Notes: generated from the sequence alone by a model not told the origin. 64,000 nucleotides of DNA from Bisporella sp. PMI_857 (GCA_021307315.1 JAJSPD010000032.1:186001-250000); one strand, 5' to 3'. Shown: positions 47,505-60,985, counted from the first letter of the stretch. Numbers and translations: made by a program.

Positions 47505-48225
47505 AACCACTGGAAGATATCGGAACAAAGATATATAGATAAACATGGGTAGACGGATGGCTAAGTCTTCCGAGGATAGGTTGGCTGCTAAGGATTAGGG
47601 GATGGCATGGAAGAGATGCATAGATGACTAAATTGAAGAAGATATTTCCGTTTTAGTTGCACTACTTAACGCCTGTTTGTGTTACATCATATAAAGAAGA
47701 CCCTGCATGATGCATGAGCTCCCTGGCTCCGTTATCTGTCACTTGCATATTGGTTAAGCCGCAATTCTACCGCCATATCATCCTCCTTACACCTGCCTCC
47801 TGGGAAAGGTGTGGCAGCCAAGGTGTGGTCGTAAGTTAGTATTCACCATTATTGTGATGGATCGCCAATAATCGAGGTTTTTAGTTGGGGATGCAGCTCT
47901 AGTAGATAATCTGGTTGAGCTACTGTTCCTTGGTCTAGATAAATTCTCTCTGGTGAGAGAACGCATGCATGTATGGGTATTCACTTACGGAACTAATGCA
48001 TGCTTTTGCCATGAAGTTCGCTTTTTCGGAGAATTTGGGCTATGGTGAGAGGCTCCATTGGTTGGGAGGGACACCATCTCTTGCTGCGATACATTATTGA
48101 ATTTTGTCACATAGGAATTGCTGGACTTTTCCGTGGTTGGTTCTGTAAATGCGAAAACGGATGAAGGTTAATCATCTTTCGGACATTTTGATGCAACGCC
48201 ATCAGGTTACAGTCAGTTACATGTT

Positions 48226-48252
48226 AAGATGCAAGATGCAAGATGCAAGATG
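48226..48252 (+). repeat. Tandem repeat, 7-bp unit AAGATGC
   Basis: Nearly four perfect copies in a row. Confidence 0.85.
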
Positions 48253-49164
48253 AATTTTCGAGCTTGGTAGCTTCTCGACATGGTTTAGAGCAAGGAGGAC
48301 ACCTCCATGCAGACAACGTTCGATAAAAGAATGGAGCAAGACTAGTGAGCTGCTGTCAAACAAAATTGCGCCAAAAAACCCCCAGAGTTTTGAAGGTCTG
48401 TCAAGATGCTATTGAACTTCGGGTAGACTTGAAAATTGTGAAAGAGATGGGGCTAGCATTTGTTTACGCGGTCCAGACCCAGTGGAGGAGCGCCTTTCGA
48501 GTTTATTTCCTGCTATACTCCACAATTTTATTTTTTTGCCTCATCGCTATCTAATGCTCGATAGCTTTGCGTCAGCATCAGTTTGTCGGCTTGATTCGTC
48601 ACTGGTTGAGATACGTAAAACCACTGACGAAGCGGGCCGTCAATAAGTCTGAAGGGACGGGTATCCGACGGTGTTTGACAAGCCGAGACCGGCTTGTTAA
48701 AAAATGTTGGATCTCTTTGCTCAACAGGATTAGAATACAGATACGAAGTTAGGCGGGCTGGGTTTTGGCGATGATGTGCCTCCGCGTCCTCCACCCCTCC
48801 TCTTCCCCCCCGGGGGAAACTAAAATTGGCCACTACTGTATAGAACATGCATTCCCTACAACCTAGGTGTTATCGTAGGTTTTTTTTTTCAAGGAGTATG
48901 CAAAACGGCGAGCATTCCAGCGGGTCGGGGGGCGCTATTAATGTGCCGGTTAACGATGACCGAAAGCAAGAAAATTGGTAAGAGGAACTGCGAAAATGAC
49001 TTCATTCCCACCAGCCAACCCCCCATCTATGCTGGCCCCTCCCTATAGTGGTGGGCATGCGCTTTTTAATTCATGATCGGTAGATTTAGGAAGATGTTGA
49101 GGTTGACAGGTTTAGGTGTGCACTAAATTTTCTAGGCAGCCTGGTGAGGCTGGGCCACAGGTGT

Positions 49165-49214
49165 AGGTGCAGGTTGGTGCAGGTTGGTGCAGGATGGTGC
49201 AGGTTAGGTGCAGG
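49165..49214 (+). repeat. Tandem repeat, 10-bp unit AGGTTGGTGC
   Basis: About five copies with single substitutions and one shortened unit. Confidence 0.85.
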
Positions 49215-49275
49215 GCAGGACAGTGATAGACAGTGGTAGTACCTTTGGTATTGATCGGGATCGGGTTATTGATGG

Positions 49276-49307
49276 ATAGTATAGTATAGTATAGTATAGT
49301 ATAGTAT
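49276..49307 (+). repeat. Pentanucleotide microsatellite ATAGT
   Basis: Six and a half perfect copies, only 60 bp from the preceding repeat. Confidence 0.9.
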
Positions 49308-50203
49308 CTGCCTATGTAAAATTACTTTGGGTCTTTTTGAGCCACACAAGTCTCCATTTCATGCTTCCATTTTATATTTCACTTCCAGCCAAATTTAATG
49401 GGCCCCTTTTTCACTTAACCTTCCGAAGATACTCACAATTCAAAATCTTCTTTTGAGGCGAAACATAATATTATAGAATTAACCACCGATTTTAAGTATA
49501 TAAAGGAAAGGGACCCAGATATCCATCCCCTTTTTCCCTAGCCGAGTCTTGCTTGAGAAATTCGTGCAAGTTGAAGGGCCCGACCAATCAGCAATCAGTA
49601 AATTCACACCCATCCAATCATATGTCACTGCTGTGCTGGAGTTGTAGGCCCGAGTGGGCCATTCAAAGACACGGGCCTTTTGAACCACAGAAGAAGCCCG
49701 TTCAAGGGTCTCACACCCATAACCCACACCCTCTCTATTGTATTCCCTCTTCTCGCTTGCAGGCACGTTTGCTGAGTAGGTGACAACGACTAGACTAGAC
49801 TACCATCCAGACTCTTCCTCCCCCCTTTGGCTCACGAGTCTACACTAAACACTCGAAAACAAAAGGCCACCATTCCCTCATACCGGCAACCTCAGTAACG
49901 CCGCCCTTTGCTGTATCGCGAGCAACGACGGTCGGGTCGTCCTAGGCACTCTCGGCGGTGACGAGTACTCTTGCCCAGTGACACCGAACCCACCCCCGAC
50001 CTATCTATAATCGACCGACGAGGTACAGGCAGCTTCATCAACCACATTCCGACGTGCCTTAGATCATTTGTGTCATTCGGATGAGAGGGGGGGGCGTGGG
50101 GCTGTGAAATTGGTGGACGTGAACGAACACACCTGCGATCGTGAAGTTTGGCCAGCAAGACCTCAATTGTTCCAAAGAGACGCTCGCTCTTGCCCACCAG
50201 GTC

Positions 50204-53200
50204 ATGCCGCAGTCAACAGACCCATGGCTTCCAGCCGGGGCGCAATTTGACGACGACTCGAGCATGGGAGACACATTCGACTTTAACGACTACCTGACTG
50301 ATGTGCCAGATGCGGGCGACAATTACCTTGATTTAAATGCCAACTTCCCCGGATTGAAATCCCCAAATCCATATCAGAACACCTTATATACTACAAAAGC
50401 TCTATCTGATGGGGCCGATCTGCAGGACTCATCTCCTTCAGCTCCGTCTCCAACAGATTCATATCAGGAATCCTCATCTGGTTCGTCAACTAGATACAAG
50501 CGCAAGACGAGCGCGGATTCCTCGCGGTCGGCGTTGACCGGGACAGACCTTGCCACAGTTGGCATGAACGAAACTTTATGGCGTTCCCAAGAGGGAGAGA
50601 TCGATACAAAGATGGATGATGCTGAACCGTTGCTTGTAAGCCCCTCTCAGCTGGGAAACTATGACGCCTCGGAAAGCTTCGACCAATTTTTGAATTACGA
50701 CAATCTTGTTGATAGTCCAGCTCAACCTCCAGTCGCGGGCCTGAATTCCACGTTAAGAAGAGCACCCGTCTTAAAAACCGAGCCTGACGCCAAAAAGGTG
50801 CCATTTGCAGCACCAAAACCCAGAATTCATAGTAAGAAAGTAAGTTAGAATATATACTCTTTGGTTTACTACCGCTAATGAGCCGCAACAGCAGCAGACT
50901 AATCCTCAGGCAAAGCGCGCCTTGATCAGTGAAGGTCTTGGAGAAACATCTCCATGCGCTATATATAGCCACGAATCATCTCCTATACCATCTCACAACA
51001 ATGTATCATCTCCGGGTACAGTCTATAATCAGAACATATCGCATTCAGCCACACTACAAATGCCGCTGCCATTTGACTATGTTCCAAATGGAGGCCAGTG
51101 GATAACCCGAATTGGGGACATGAATAATGGGTATGCATCACAGACCTTGCAGACTATATCACAACCAAATGGCTTGCAAAATGCCGGACCAGTGAAGCCT
51201 ATTTTACATATCCACCCGATACCCTTAAAAACACGCGTCGAAACTCAGATTCCAATCAAAATGACATTGTATCCGATGCCTCCCGGGGTCACAAAACTGC
51301 TCCTTCCACTTCAGAGTATATCAAAACCGAAATTGTTTGCCAAACCACCTCCACAACGCGATGCTACTACATTAATACTAGAAGCTACTTTACTTTGCCG
51401 CAGTGCTATGAAATTCGACCATCTCAAAAGGCGTGCATTAGAAAAAGCAGCGTTAGGAACCACGACTAGTCCAAGCGGGAACCCGTCTGATAGCTCGGAT
51501 GAGGAGAAGGACGAGGACGAGGACAAGCCACTCAAGGGCGGGGAAGTGAGAATCTGCAAAGGTTGCATTGATCGAGAGAATAAAAGAGCAGCAAGAAAGA
51601 AAATCAAGAAAGCAGAAGAAGAAGCTGAATGGTCCAAATACGAAGAGAAGCGGATCATCGTCTTCAATACCAATGAGGTCAAGGAGTGGCAGCTGCCAAC
51701 AGTAGCAACAAGCATCCCAGATCATGCTCGAGGCAGGTCTTTTGAATTCCCTGACGGAGCAATGCAAATTGATGCACCTATGCGTATTGCATGCTATTGT
51801 AGGCATCATAACGAGAAGTCCGGGTTTCAGGTCATCTTCACAATTAAAGACCATCAGGGTCGAGTTGTAGCTCAACAACTGTCGGATCCAATCATGGTTA
51901 CAGATGACCATAAAACTCATCCGGCGCCCGATTTCGCAGGTTCGATTGAGGCTGGTCCTGGCACAACCCTGTCGCCTGAATTTGGAGGTCTGCCTATGGA
52001 TCCCACCTTCCATAATCCCTATACCCAGCCTTCGTTTCCTGCTGGCACAGACTTATCTGGTCTTCAAGGTGTCCATGTTTCACAGCAGTTTCCCTTAGGC
52101 TTTCCTGGTTCTCAAGCCTCCTCTGCCGCTCCAACGCCTCGTACTTTTTCTCGACAGACAACTCCTTCTGGAACCACAGGCCCGGCAACGAAAAAGAGGA
52201 AGTCTAGCGGCAAGATCCCACCTGGTCTAACAATGACAAACATAGGCGAAAACAACTTACCGTCAGAAAACCTGGATGCAGGCCCTGCGACGACTACATC
52301 TCCATACGCACAAAGTAACATGAATCCATTCTCAGCAATCCCACAATCTCATTTTGGGCAAATCTCGGCGATTGCGCCACATCAACCCCCACAATATAAC
52401 GCTGGGTCTTCGTCGCCTGGAAACGATGGTTCGCTCTTCACTAGCGCCCATCGTTCCCAATCTATGGATAATATAGGCCTGCGCCATATAGGATCTACGT
52501 CAAGCTCTACTCGCCCAAGCCGTGCTACAAGCCCTGCCATGCAGAGCAATGCCTCAGCTTATCAGCTACCGCAAACCCCGAATCCTGCATCATTCACCCA
52601 AACAGTTTCCCCTGTCGCATCTAATATACAGGGTCCAGTCAACCCTCCACGTCCGCCACCCATCATCAATAAAGTCATTCCATGCGAGGGTCCGGTAAAC
52701 GGCAACGTTGAAGTAACGATCCTCGGTAGTGGATTCTCTCAAGGAATGGAAGTAATGTTTGGAAATCACTTAGCAACAACAACTACATTTTGGAGCGAAA
52801 ACTCGCTAGTTTGCTTGGTACCCCCAGCTGCAAGTCCTGGTCTCGTGCCGATTTCCTTCAGATCGAGACAACAACAGCAACAAGGGAATCACCTACCCCC
52901 AGTACTGTTCAGATATGTCGGAACGGATGAGAACGAGATCATGAGACACGCGCTTCAGGTTCTATCAGAAAAGATGAACTCTGGCAACATACACGATGTT
53001 CGTGATATCGCTCACAGGATCATCAACAATCAGTTGCCTTGGGCCTCGTCAACAGGAGGTCAGAGCGGCTCAGGCTTCAATACAGCCACCGGCTTCGACG
53101 TGGAACTAGCACTTATAAAATGTCTCGAGCTTATAGATCTTGATGATAGCCGGAAAATGCCTCGCCTCAACATGAGGAGGCCATCAGGGCAGACTTTACT

Positions 53201-54512
53201 TCATTTGGCTTGCTCTCTAGGATTCCATCGATTTGCAGCTGGTTTACTTGCTCGAGGAGCCAACCCGGAACCACGTGATAAGGGCGGTTTCACACCAATG
53301 CATTATGCTGCTCTCCACAACCATTCGCAGATTGTAAGACGGCTGATGCTGAGCGGTGCAGATCCTATGATCCGTAGCCTCCGAGGCTACACCCCCGCAG
53401 ACATGACAGATTCTGCAGATGTTAAACGCGTTGTTCGACGCGTTGAATATCATCAGAGAAGGCATAGCGCCTCGTCATTGAGAAGCCGGGCTAGTAGCGC
53501 AACGTCACTTACGTCTCTTTGGGAGCCTTATTCTACAGGAGCTTCGCCTGTCAGCGCCCAGATTTCAAACGATGACAGTGACCTCAGTTCAGAGGACCAC
53601 ACGCCTGAAGAGGATGAGGATGAAGATGCGGATGCAGATGACGAAGGCTTCTATATGCGCTCAAAGAGGCGATCAAGCGCTCAAGTATCTCGGAGACAGT
53701 CCATGGCGCCGGATGAGGACGCTGACCCACATCCTATCCTAGACTTGCCTCCGAATGTTGCAGTAGCTGGTGGATTAGCATCGCCTGCTGCTGCTATGAT
53801 AGCATTCCGAGACCATTTAACAGCACAGATTCAGCAGCTTCAACAGACTATGCAAATGAGTCTTCCTACGCTCCCTAACCTTCCTCCAATGCCACACTTT
53901 AGCGGGATGCCAGCCCTGCCGGACTATCAAGCATATCTACCTACTGCTCCCATGGTCCGTAGGATCAGCAACCTTGTTGGTAATAACCGGACGGACCACC
54001 CAAGAGAACAGGACTATAAATGGTCAGATTTCTTTTCGAGGACTACACCCGCTGCACCTCCTGCATACGATGAGATCTACCCTCAGGACGACGACACGCA
54101 GCTTATCCAGACATACGCGCCGGAGGACAAATCCGCACAGGACCTGGAACGTGTCGAAACATCGCAGCCCGAGAGCTCAACTGAGGCGCAAGGGAGGAAC
54201 TTGCATCTGGGTACAGTGCGCATTGGCCAGAAGCATGTCATAACCATGGAGCAACAGGACCAACTAAGACTGGCTCACGCCGAGAAAGTCAAGAGACTAA
54301 GCCGGGATAAGAAGCTATTCTTCGTTTGGGTATGTTTCCGACTTTCATTCTACTATTTCTTGCCGCTAACATTTCCACAGATTCCTCTACTGGTTATAAT
54401 CATCCTCGCTATGCTCTACAATCGGGTCCCACAAGTCTGGAATCGCGTATCCCAAATGATGACCTCGGCACGAACAGGCAACAACCAGGCCAACGTCGTC
54501 GAGGTACATTAA
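50204..54512 (+). CDS. Mga2/Spt23-type membrane-tethered transcription factor (IPT/TIG plus ankyrin)
   Basis: Join 50204-50839, 50892-54329, 54381-54512; 1401 residues. The first ATG in frame is at 50204. An acidic, disordered N-terminus is followed by the Spt23/Mga2 block (SRVETQIPIKMTLYP-like KTRVETQIPIKMTLYPMP, RICKGCIDRENKRAARKK). The IPT/TIG domain spans about 801-885 (GPVNGNVEVTILGSGFSQGM). Two ankyrin repeats follow at about 975-1060 (GQTLLHLACSLGFHRFAAGL, GGFTPMHYAALHNHSQIVRR). Near the C-terminus a single hydrophobic segment (IPLLVIIILAMLY, 1359-1371) anchors it in the ER. In yeast the relatives sense membrane lipids, are freed by the proteasome and switch on the fatty-acid desaturase gene. 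Intron 1 ends in CAGCAGCAG, giving alternative acceptors. Intron 2 (51 nt) is stop-free and in frame. Confidence 0.93.
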
Positions 54513-55505
54513 CCACATTGCATTATCACTTGTCAATTCAATTATTATTAATAATATCGCCATCACTGGGGGTGGCCGCTATTAGGCGCGGAACACAGGA
54601 CGAGTCGGGTACTTCCCTTTTTTTATGCAACATACTTTTGAATGATCAGGCTAGCGAGTTTTATTCTTCCTGCTATGTATACATGAGCGCACTGCTTTTA
54701 TTGATCGCCATAGCACATGCTATGGCAATCTTGGATAGGTACGGGTTAACGGATCGGAACAAAAGGTTTGGGATGGAGGGCATAATCGTTCTGTGATGTA
54801 CTGTATATGCTTAAGCGATAAACTATGATATAAGCTTCACGGCTTCAAATAATGGCATTTCTACGCTGTCCTCGGGCACTTGTTATTCTGCTACCACGAG
54901 ACCAGTATTACTCTCCATTCTACCCTCATCAGGTAAACACCACCCTTGTAGCACCTTCTCATCGCGTCCAGTTATCATGACACGTAGAAAATAGATGAGA
55001 GGACATCGATTTCAATTATCATACACATTGATAACTATCTAGGAAGAGAGCAGTAAATGCAACCTCTCGCATTGCCAAAAAAATAAAAAATAAAAAGAAG
55101 ACAAAATTTGGCAAACGGAAAACCATATCGTATCCCATTCCATTTACATGGCATGGATCACCAGGCTTCCCTCATACTCATCTTCTCCATCGTATCGCAG
55201 GGTGGAAAAAAAAAAGGGAGAGGCAAGGGGAGAGCAAGTTTGTTTGTTTTATATACAGTTATCCACATTACATTGTTATTCCATCAGGTCGTGTATGCAT
55301 AAAGTCGTTGTTTCGTCTCGTCTCTTGAATCGTTAAATTTTTTTTTCGTGATTCGTGGCCTCGGCTACTATTACGTTGGAAAGGGAGAGAGACCGCCGTG
55401 AGTGATGATGGTTGACTGAGGTGTTTGAACATCTGTACCGTGGTCTCTGCAAGCTTGTTGTGGTCTTGTGGGTAGTTAGGATGGATGGGGATCAGTCATG
55501 ATGGA
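54513..55505. other. Intergenic between convergent 3' ends
   Basis: 3' flanks of the Mga2-like gene (+) and of the coiled-coil gene (-). A-rich near 55075-55100 and 55205-55220; no supported gene. Confidence 0.55.
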
Positions 55506-58124
55506 TCAGAAAACACCGGCGTCGGCGGGCCACTCAAAGCTATCGTCTGCTTTGTCTCTAGCCTCTTGTACGTGGTCCTTCTGCGTAGCAGAGACGGGCT
55601 TCGTCTTGACTAACTTCTTGGGCACGACCACCTTGTCCGCCGTCGTGATCATCTCGCCACTGCTTAATCGCACGGCCTTTGGCATGGGTGGCATGGGAGG
55701 AACACCTGGATGAGAAGGGATGGCGCTATATCTCACGTCCTTGCCTGGGCTCTCGAGTTTCTTGCCTGAGGGCGAAGAGGGTTTCTTGTATGAGAGGCCG
55801 CTGAAGGAGGATGATGGTGGTGGGGACATGGATTGTTGGACTTTGTTGTTGGGAATAGGCTTAGATAGACGGGTGGTGCTGGCATTTGAAGGAGCACGCT
55901 TCTGGCGAGACGATTGGCGGCCTGTTTGAGGAGAGGATTGCTTGACATCAGTAGAGGTAGAGGCGGCACCTTTGGGTGGTGAGGACTTAGGAGGGTGGTT
56001 GAGGATGATCTTGCGGACTTTCTGTGGTGGCTGTTGAGACGCACGCTTTTGTGGTGTGGTATTCTTGACCTCGAATTCGTCGTCCGAGTCCTTGGTAGCT
56101 TGCTTGTAGGTGCCACTCTTGTCGGCCACTCGCTCGAAGCTCTTGCGCTTTTTCGATTTCACTAGTTTGACCCTTGCAGCTGTCTCTTCCGCCACCTCTA
56201 GCGAGTCTTCCTCTGCGAGCCCTTCTTTGTACTCGTCTTCCTCAAAATCGCTCTCAGTTGGCACATAATCCTCAGTTGGGGCGTCAGATGTCGTAGCCGA
56301 GTGCGTGGTTGCTGTAGCACTATTGTCAGTTAGCAATTTGCCCGAAAATTCCAAACCAGATAGGAGACAACTCTGAATAGAAAGGTGCTGAACGAAGCAC
56401 TTACTGAGTGGAGGTTCTACCTCGAGTTGGCTTAATCTTCATTCCAAGGTCAAGGCCATTAGGAATTGATACCGCCGTTGACAATGGCTTCTTGGTCTTT
56501 GTCTTAAGTGTAGATTGCATCGCATCTTTCTCAGCCTCATCACGTCCACTATTCGCAGCTTCCGTCATCACAACATCATCAAGCAATTCGTCTCTCATTA
56601 AGGCATGGCCGACCCGGTTGGAAATTTCAACCTCATTTGGCGATTTCTCGGTACCAATGTCGCCACACTCATCCTCATCATCTTCCTCATCATCAGAGCC
56701 AGGATATCCAGTAAGGAGGCGTTCAGAAAGTAAAGTAGACAAAGCGCCGGGAACAAATCGGGATCGTCCAATTCTGGCTGCAGATGGCAAAGGAGGTACT
56801 GCGGGGAGTGGTTCACCCAATGCATCTGATAGCTGGCGACGCGCTGCCTCGAGCTTCATCTCCAAATCACTAACCCGCTTGACCAGCTTTTGCTGCTTGT
56901 GTAATTCCTTCCTTGATGGGATCCTTCGAACTTGGTGGTGACCACCACTAGTCGACACGTTGTCACCGCTTTGGGCAAAGCTTTTGATGTTGCGAAGAGA
57001 TGGCTTCTTGAAGCCAAAACTGTTTCTACGGCCAGAACCCGGGGCTGAACCTGGAACATTTGAGGCGGGACTCTGTGGGAGATTATCAAACTGTGGAGGT
57101 TCAAGGAAGACCATGCCTTTTCTCTTCTCTTGGCGGCTGGTACTGCTAGCTTGAGAATGACGACCAAATGCTACTCCAGAATCATGCTTTCGAAGGTCTT
57201 CTTCTTGATTCTTGAATGAGGGTGGAATTGCTGAATCTCGAAACTGCCCATTTCTCTTTAGCTCTTGGTAAATTGCCTCAGCTCTCTCGCGTCTCTCTCT
57301 GAGTATTTTTTGTTCTGGCGTCTCGTTCGCTTCCTGTGGTTGAGGTTTTGACCAGATCTTCCAATTGGAAGGGTTGAAAGTAGCGGCTATAGATTTGCCA
57401 AAGCGGAAGATGCTTGAGTGGCGTGATACATCTGAGCGATCTGCATAGGATTCAGCAGTAGATGTGTTCGACTGACGGTTGGTCTTCCGAGGCTGGGCCA
57501 TCTTCCTATCCCGTGAGTAATCATCCTGCTCATATCTCTCCCGAGCTTCCTCATCCCCGAGAAATGGTGTGGGTGGCTTCTGGCTGATGCGATCATTCAT
57601 GCTACCCTCCAGAAACCTAGATGGGCGAATTCGAGAAGAGCTTCTTCGACCGATATGAGAATTGGGAGTGCCTCGATTTCGGAGAGGCGCTCTGGATTGT
57701 GGGGTGTTATTGGCGCTGGCTTGGTTTGAGAGCGGCCAGTCGCTATTGCGGTACCGCTTTTCAGAATGGCACTCATCTCTCGCGTCGTCGAAATCGTTCT
57801 CGCCGAAGTTCTCCGAAATGTTTGAATACTTAGAGTCTCCTATGCGCAAGTAAATAACCTATATGGCAATATATCGGAGCATCAAGTAAACGTACGATTG
57901 CTGAAAAGTCTCTTCGTCCCAGCCTTGGGAGTAGGACCATCGCTGAAGTCATCCTCATAGTCTCTGAACCTCGAGTCGCATCGAGGCGTCTGTGGAAGAA
58001 GGTTAGCAGATTGTAGAAACTAATAAACAATAATGGGCAAATAAACGGAATAGCGATCATCCCCAGCATATATTCCCAATCATGATACAGAAGCGTGCTC
58101 ACTAACAGTATACGTCGTCTCCAT
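55506..58124 (-). CDS. Fungal coiled-coil, low-complexity, probably nuclear protein
   Basis: Four minus-strand exons: 58107-58124, 57896-57989, 56405-57839, 55506-56319; 786 residues. All junctions keep frame and have good sites (for example TGCTAACTGACAATAG). Ordered parts are SIAATFNPSNWKIWSKPQP and EQKILRERRERAEAIYQELK (a helix near residue 200), and KELHKQQKLVKRVSDLEMKL with the following residues, a short coiled coil near 345-375. The rest is charged and Ser/Pro-rich; KKRKSFERVADKSGTYK looks like a nuclear signal. Similar fungal proteins are annotated as nuclear RNA-binding or spindle-pole-associated, without firm proof that I can recall. I do not assign a function. Confidence 0.75.
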
Positions 58125-59297
58125 CTTCCCTAGTGTACTTGAGCTCCCCACACCAAAACAATAAAGTAAACAGTCGATTTTCAATGGCGATTACCGTCGC
58201 AGATCCTGCCAGGAATAGCAAAGCAATAGGACCTTCCTCTCACTCTCATGCGATGCAGAGCAAAGACAAGCGAGAGAAGTCTTGAAGGAACTCTGCTCTC
58301 GAGATGAGGACCGTCTACGTGGGCGAGTTGTGTTTGGTTGCTACGTCGCGTGTTGTCAAACCTCTGGGGGGCAACGCGTAGCCTATAAAGTGGGCCCACG
58401 CTAGCGCAATGGAACGGGCACTAAAATCTTTAAAATAGGGGTTCATGCACGAGCACATCGAGAAAAACTGCTGGAAAATACTTACGGAGCATTACAAAAG
58501 TTGGGGATCTAGGCAGAACAGTGTAAGCAGTATGGCAAAGTTAGACACGGGGTCCTTCTGATTAATTATATCAGCTGTTAATCATTCTCCTTGGATCTGA
58601 GTTAAAAGCGTTCGAGGATCAGGAAAGCGGATATATCACGGTAGTAATAAGCTGTTTTAGATATAGCTACAACCAAGCTCGAGGACTATTATACAGGTTC
58701 CAGTCCGTCGCCCATACACAGCCATACCAAGAGGATCCAAAAACAAGATATCCCGCGCACTTGTAATCCGTAACTAATCTCAAAAACCCCTCCCACCTTT
58801 CGTATATGTGTTTGCTTACACCCAGCCCCAACACCCTTCTCCAACAAGAAGCCAACAAAGGAAAAAGAAGGGCCTGAATATGCCCATTTGTCGTTGAGAG
58901 TCGTACTAAGTATAGGCCCATTGAAATAAAGAATGCATACCCCTTTTACCATGTCCAAAACGCGTCTTACTAGAAGATATTCGGCGTGATCAAGATCAAC
59001 GTGTGTCTAAAGCATGACCTAAATGGGATGATGGTGTTTGACTGTCGAAATGCACGTAATTGTGCCATGCAATAAATTCGATTTGAACGCCAATGCCTCA
59101 AAACTCCATGTGCTCATATAAACAATGCAGCAAAGGCCAGGTCTTGAATCTTTGGAACCTAGAGTCATTGGTTACAGAATGATAAGATTCAGATAACTGT
59201 AACCTCGCTACGGTTCGCCATCGCTTTAAACTCGAACATCCGCCACCCTTGTTCTTTCACTCTTCAAGAAACGTAATGTCTGCTATCTCCCCACACC
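58125..59297. other. Intergenic: promoter of the coiled-coil gene and 3' flank of veA
   Basis: No supported gene; AT-rich with short frames only. Confidence 0.55.
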
Positions 59298-60985
59298 TCA
59301 ACACTCAGGATATTCAGGAGCAGCTCTACCTGTCACCTGACCATTCGCTCGTCTGTACTCCATTCGGAAGTTGTCTCCATCAAGATCCCTATCTTCAGCT
59401 CCTTTGTCGTCAAGTAGAGCATGGCTAGCATGGATGATATCCGGACGTTGACGATTGTAGAGAGGCTCATTTTGTCGTGCAGCAGAGCCAGGGAAACTCT
59501 CATTAAATGTCCGCTTGCCGCTATGCGAGGCCTCTGATGGAGGTAGCGCGGGTGCTGAAACAGGATAGTGAGGATACGAACGATCTTGATTTCGTGGCGC
59601 TATTGGGGAAGGCAGTGGTGGTAGCCGTTCTGGCGTGTGCACATCCAGTTTTGGCTCGATCAATTTCAGAGGCGCAAGACGATCGCGACTGTGCAGTGGA
59701 GGCTCTGGCGCTGGACGATAACCATGATAACTGGAGCGGTAGCTCGGTTCTTCGGTCGGGAATGAAGCAGGAGGTGCCCGGGATGGGGCTGAATAACTCG
59801 CCTGTGAGGCTCTCCTATATTCCATTTCAGATGCAAATCCAGGTTCCCTTGGTGGATTGGACGGATAAGCCGACCGAGGATATTGGTCTCTGTTATCGAA
59901 TAAGTAGGGGCTATGCTGTGGTGGAGGAGGTGGTTGATGGTAAGATGGTTCTTGCTGGTGATAGGCGGGTGCAGGTTGATATGATGGCTGTGCCGGAAGT
60001 TGAGGTTGAGTAAACTGGGCTGCTGGGGGAGCTTGGTATTGGGAAGCACCAAAGTTCAAGGCCCCTCCTTGTGGCATTGGAGCAAGTTCTCCCGACATGC
60101 GACGAGCATATGGATTGCCATTATCGACGGGGGTCCCACTGTTTGATCGAGATCTGTTGCCATCATGTACGCTTCCAGAGTGGCTAGCCCGTTCATAATG
60201 GTTATCATTCTCGTCATACTCTCGATGACTGACATGCGCTTTGCTATCACGTCGTCTCATGCGCACATCACGTCGAATGCGTACTCGACATCCTTGTTCA
60301 GCGACCATTCTACTCAGGCCGGTGCTTTCTGCCAATCCTGGGAACTTCTTAGCACTGTAAACGGTAAATTCTTTCGATTTGACCTCCATGCGCCAGTCAA
60401 AGGATGAATCTGGTGACGGTCCCCCAACAACTTTGATTGGTTCCTGCGAATGCTTCAGGTCCTCATCGTTGTTCTTATCTTTGGTTTCTTCGTAGAGATT
60501 GAAGCTGAGCTTGTATTTCCCCTCGTGGCGAACGGAGAGATCGGGGAATATAAAATATCCTGCTTCATCGGGACGGTCTAGATAAGCCATTCCGGATACA
60601 GGCATGCCCGTCAAAACGGGAACTGATGCTGCTGGAGGTTGAACTCGTCCATGAGCAATGGGCCGAGAATGTTCCAAGGTAGCAAAAAGGAAGAAGTTGG
60701 CCTCGTATGAAAAGGTGATATCTGTCTTTCGGTCTCCATCCCACTCATAAATCACCAGTTTCACCACAGGTGGAGGATCAACAGGTCGACGATCGGCAGA
60801 TGCTTTAGGTAATTAGTATCAACGGCAAATTTGTAGGGTACAGGAATCTTACACTTGGCTCCTGAACCACAGGCTCTGGCACGCTTAGGCTGTTGCATGC
60901 ATGTCAAATGATATTCGAGCTTACGGCCTCCTCTTGTATGGCGCTCAATCTTCGCCTCCGTGTAATCATTAGACACCATTGCCAT
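59298..60985 (-). CDS. veA: Velvet regulator VeA
   Basis: Two minus-strand exons: 60853-60985 and 59298-60802 (50-nt intron); 545 residues. The N-terminus reads NDYTEAKIERHTRGGRKLEYH and then [27 protein letters not shown], the classic start of VeA with its basic nuclear signal. The velvet fold continues through VVKLVIYEWDG, FFLFATLEHSRPI, TGMPVSGMAYLDRPDEAGYF and IFPDLSVRHEGKYKLSFNLYE, ending near VYSAKKFPGLAESTGLSRMV. The second half is Pro/Gln/Tyr-rich, as in other VeA proteins, with a PEST-like composition. VeA, with VelB and LaeA, couples light to development and secondary metabolism. A 3-kb gene-free region lies upstream. Confidence 0.96.

Larger units (their letters stand above)
47505..50203. 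other. 2.7 kb leader/promoter region of the Mga2-like gene
   Basis: No gene seen. It holds three short tandem repeats listed separately, a C/G palindrome at 48804-48817, and further right CT-rich and AT-free leader sequence (from about 49780), suggesting a long 5' leader before the ATG at 50204. Confidence 0.5.

Noticed and set aside
48804..48817. C/G palindrome TTCCCCCCCGGGGGAA
   Set aside because: A single short palindrome with no loop; not enough to call a feature of its own.
54326..54796. Plus-strand frame overlapping the end of the Mga2-like gene
   Set aside because: Different frame over the last exon and 3' flank; no features of a protein family.
59507..60013. Plus-strand frame of 168 codons
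   Set aside because: Antisense shadow of the Pro/Gln-rich part of veA.
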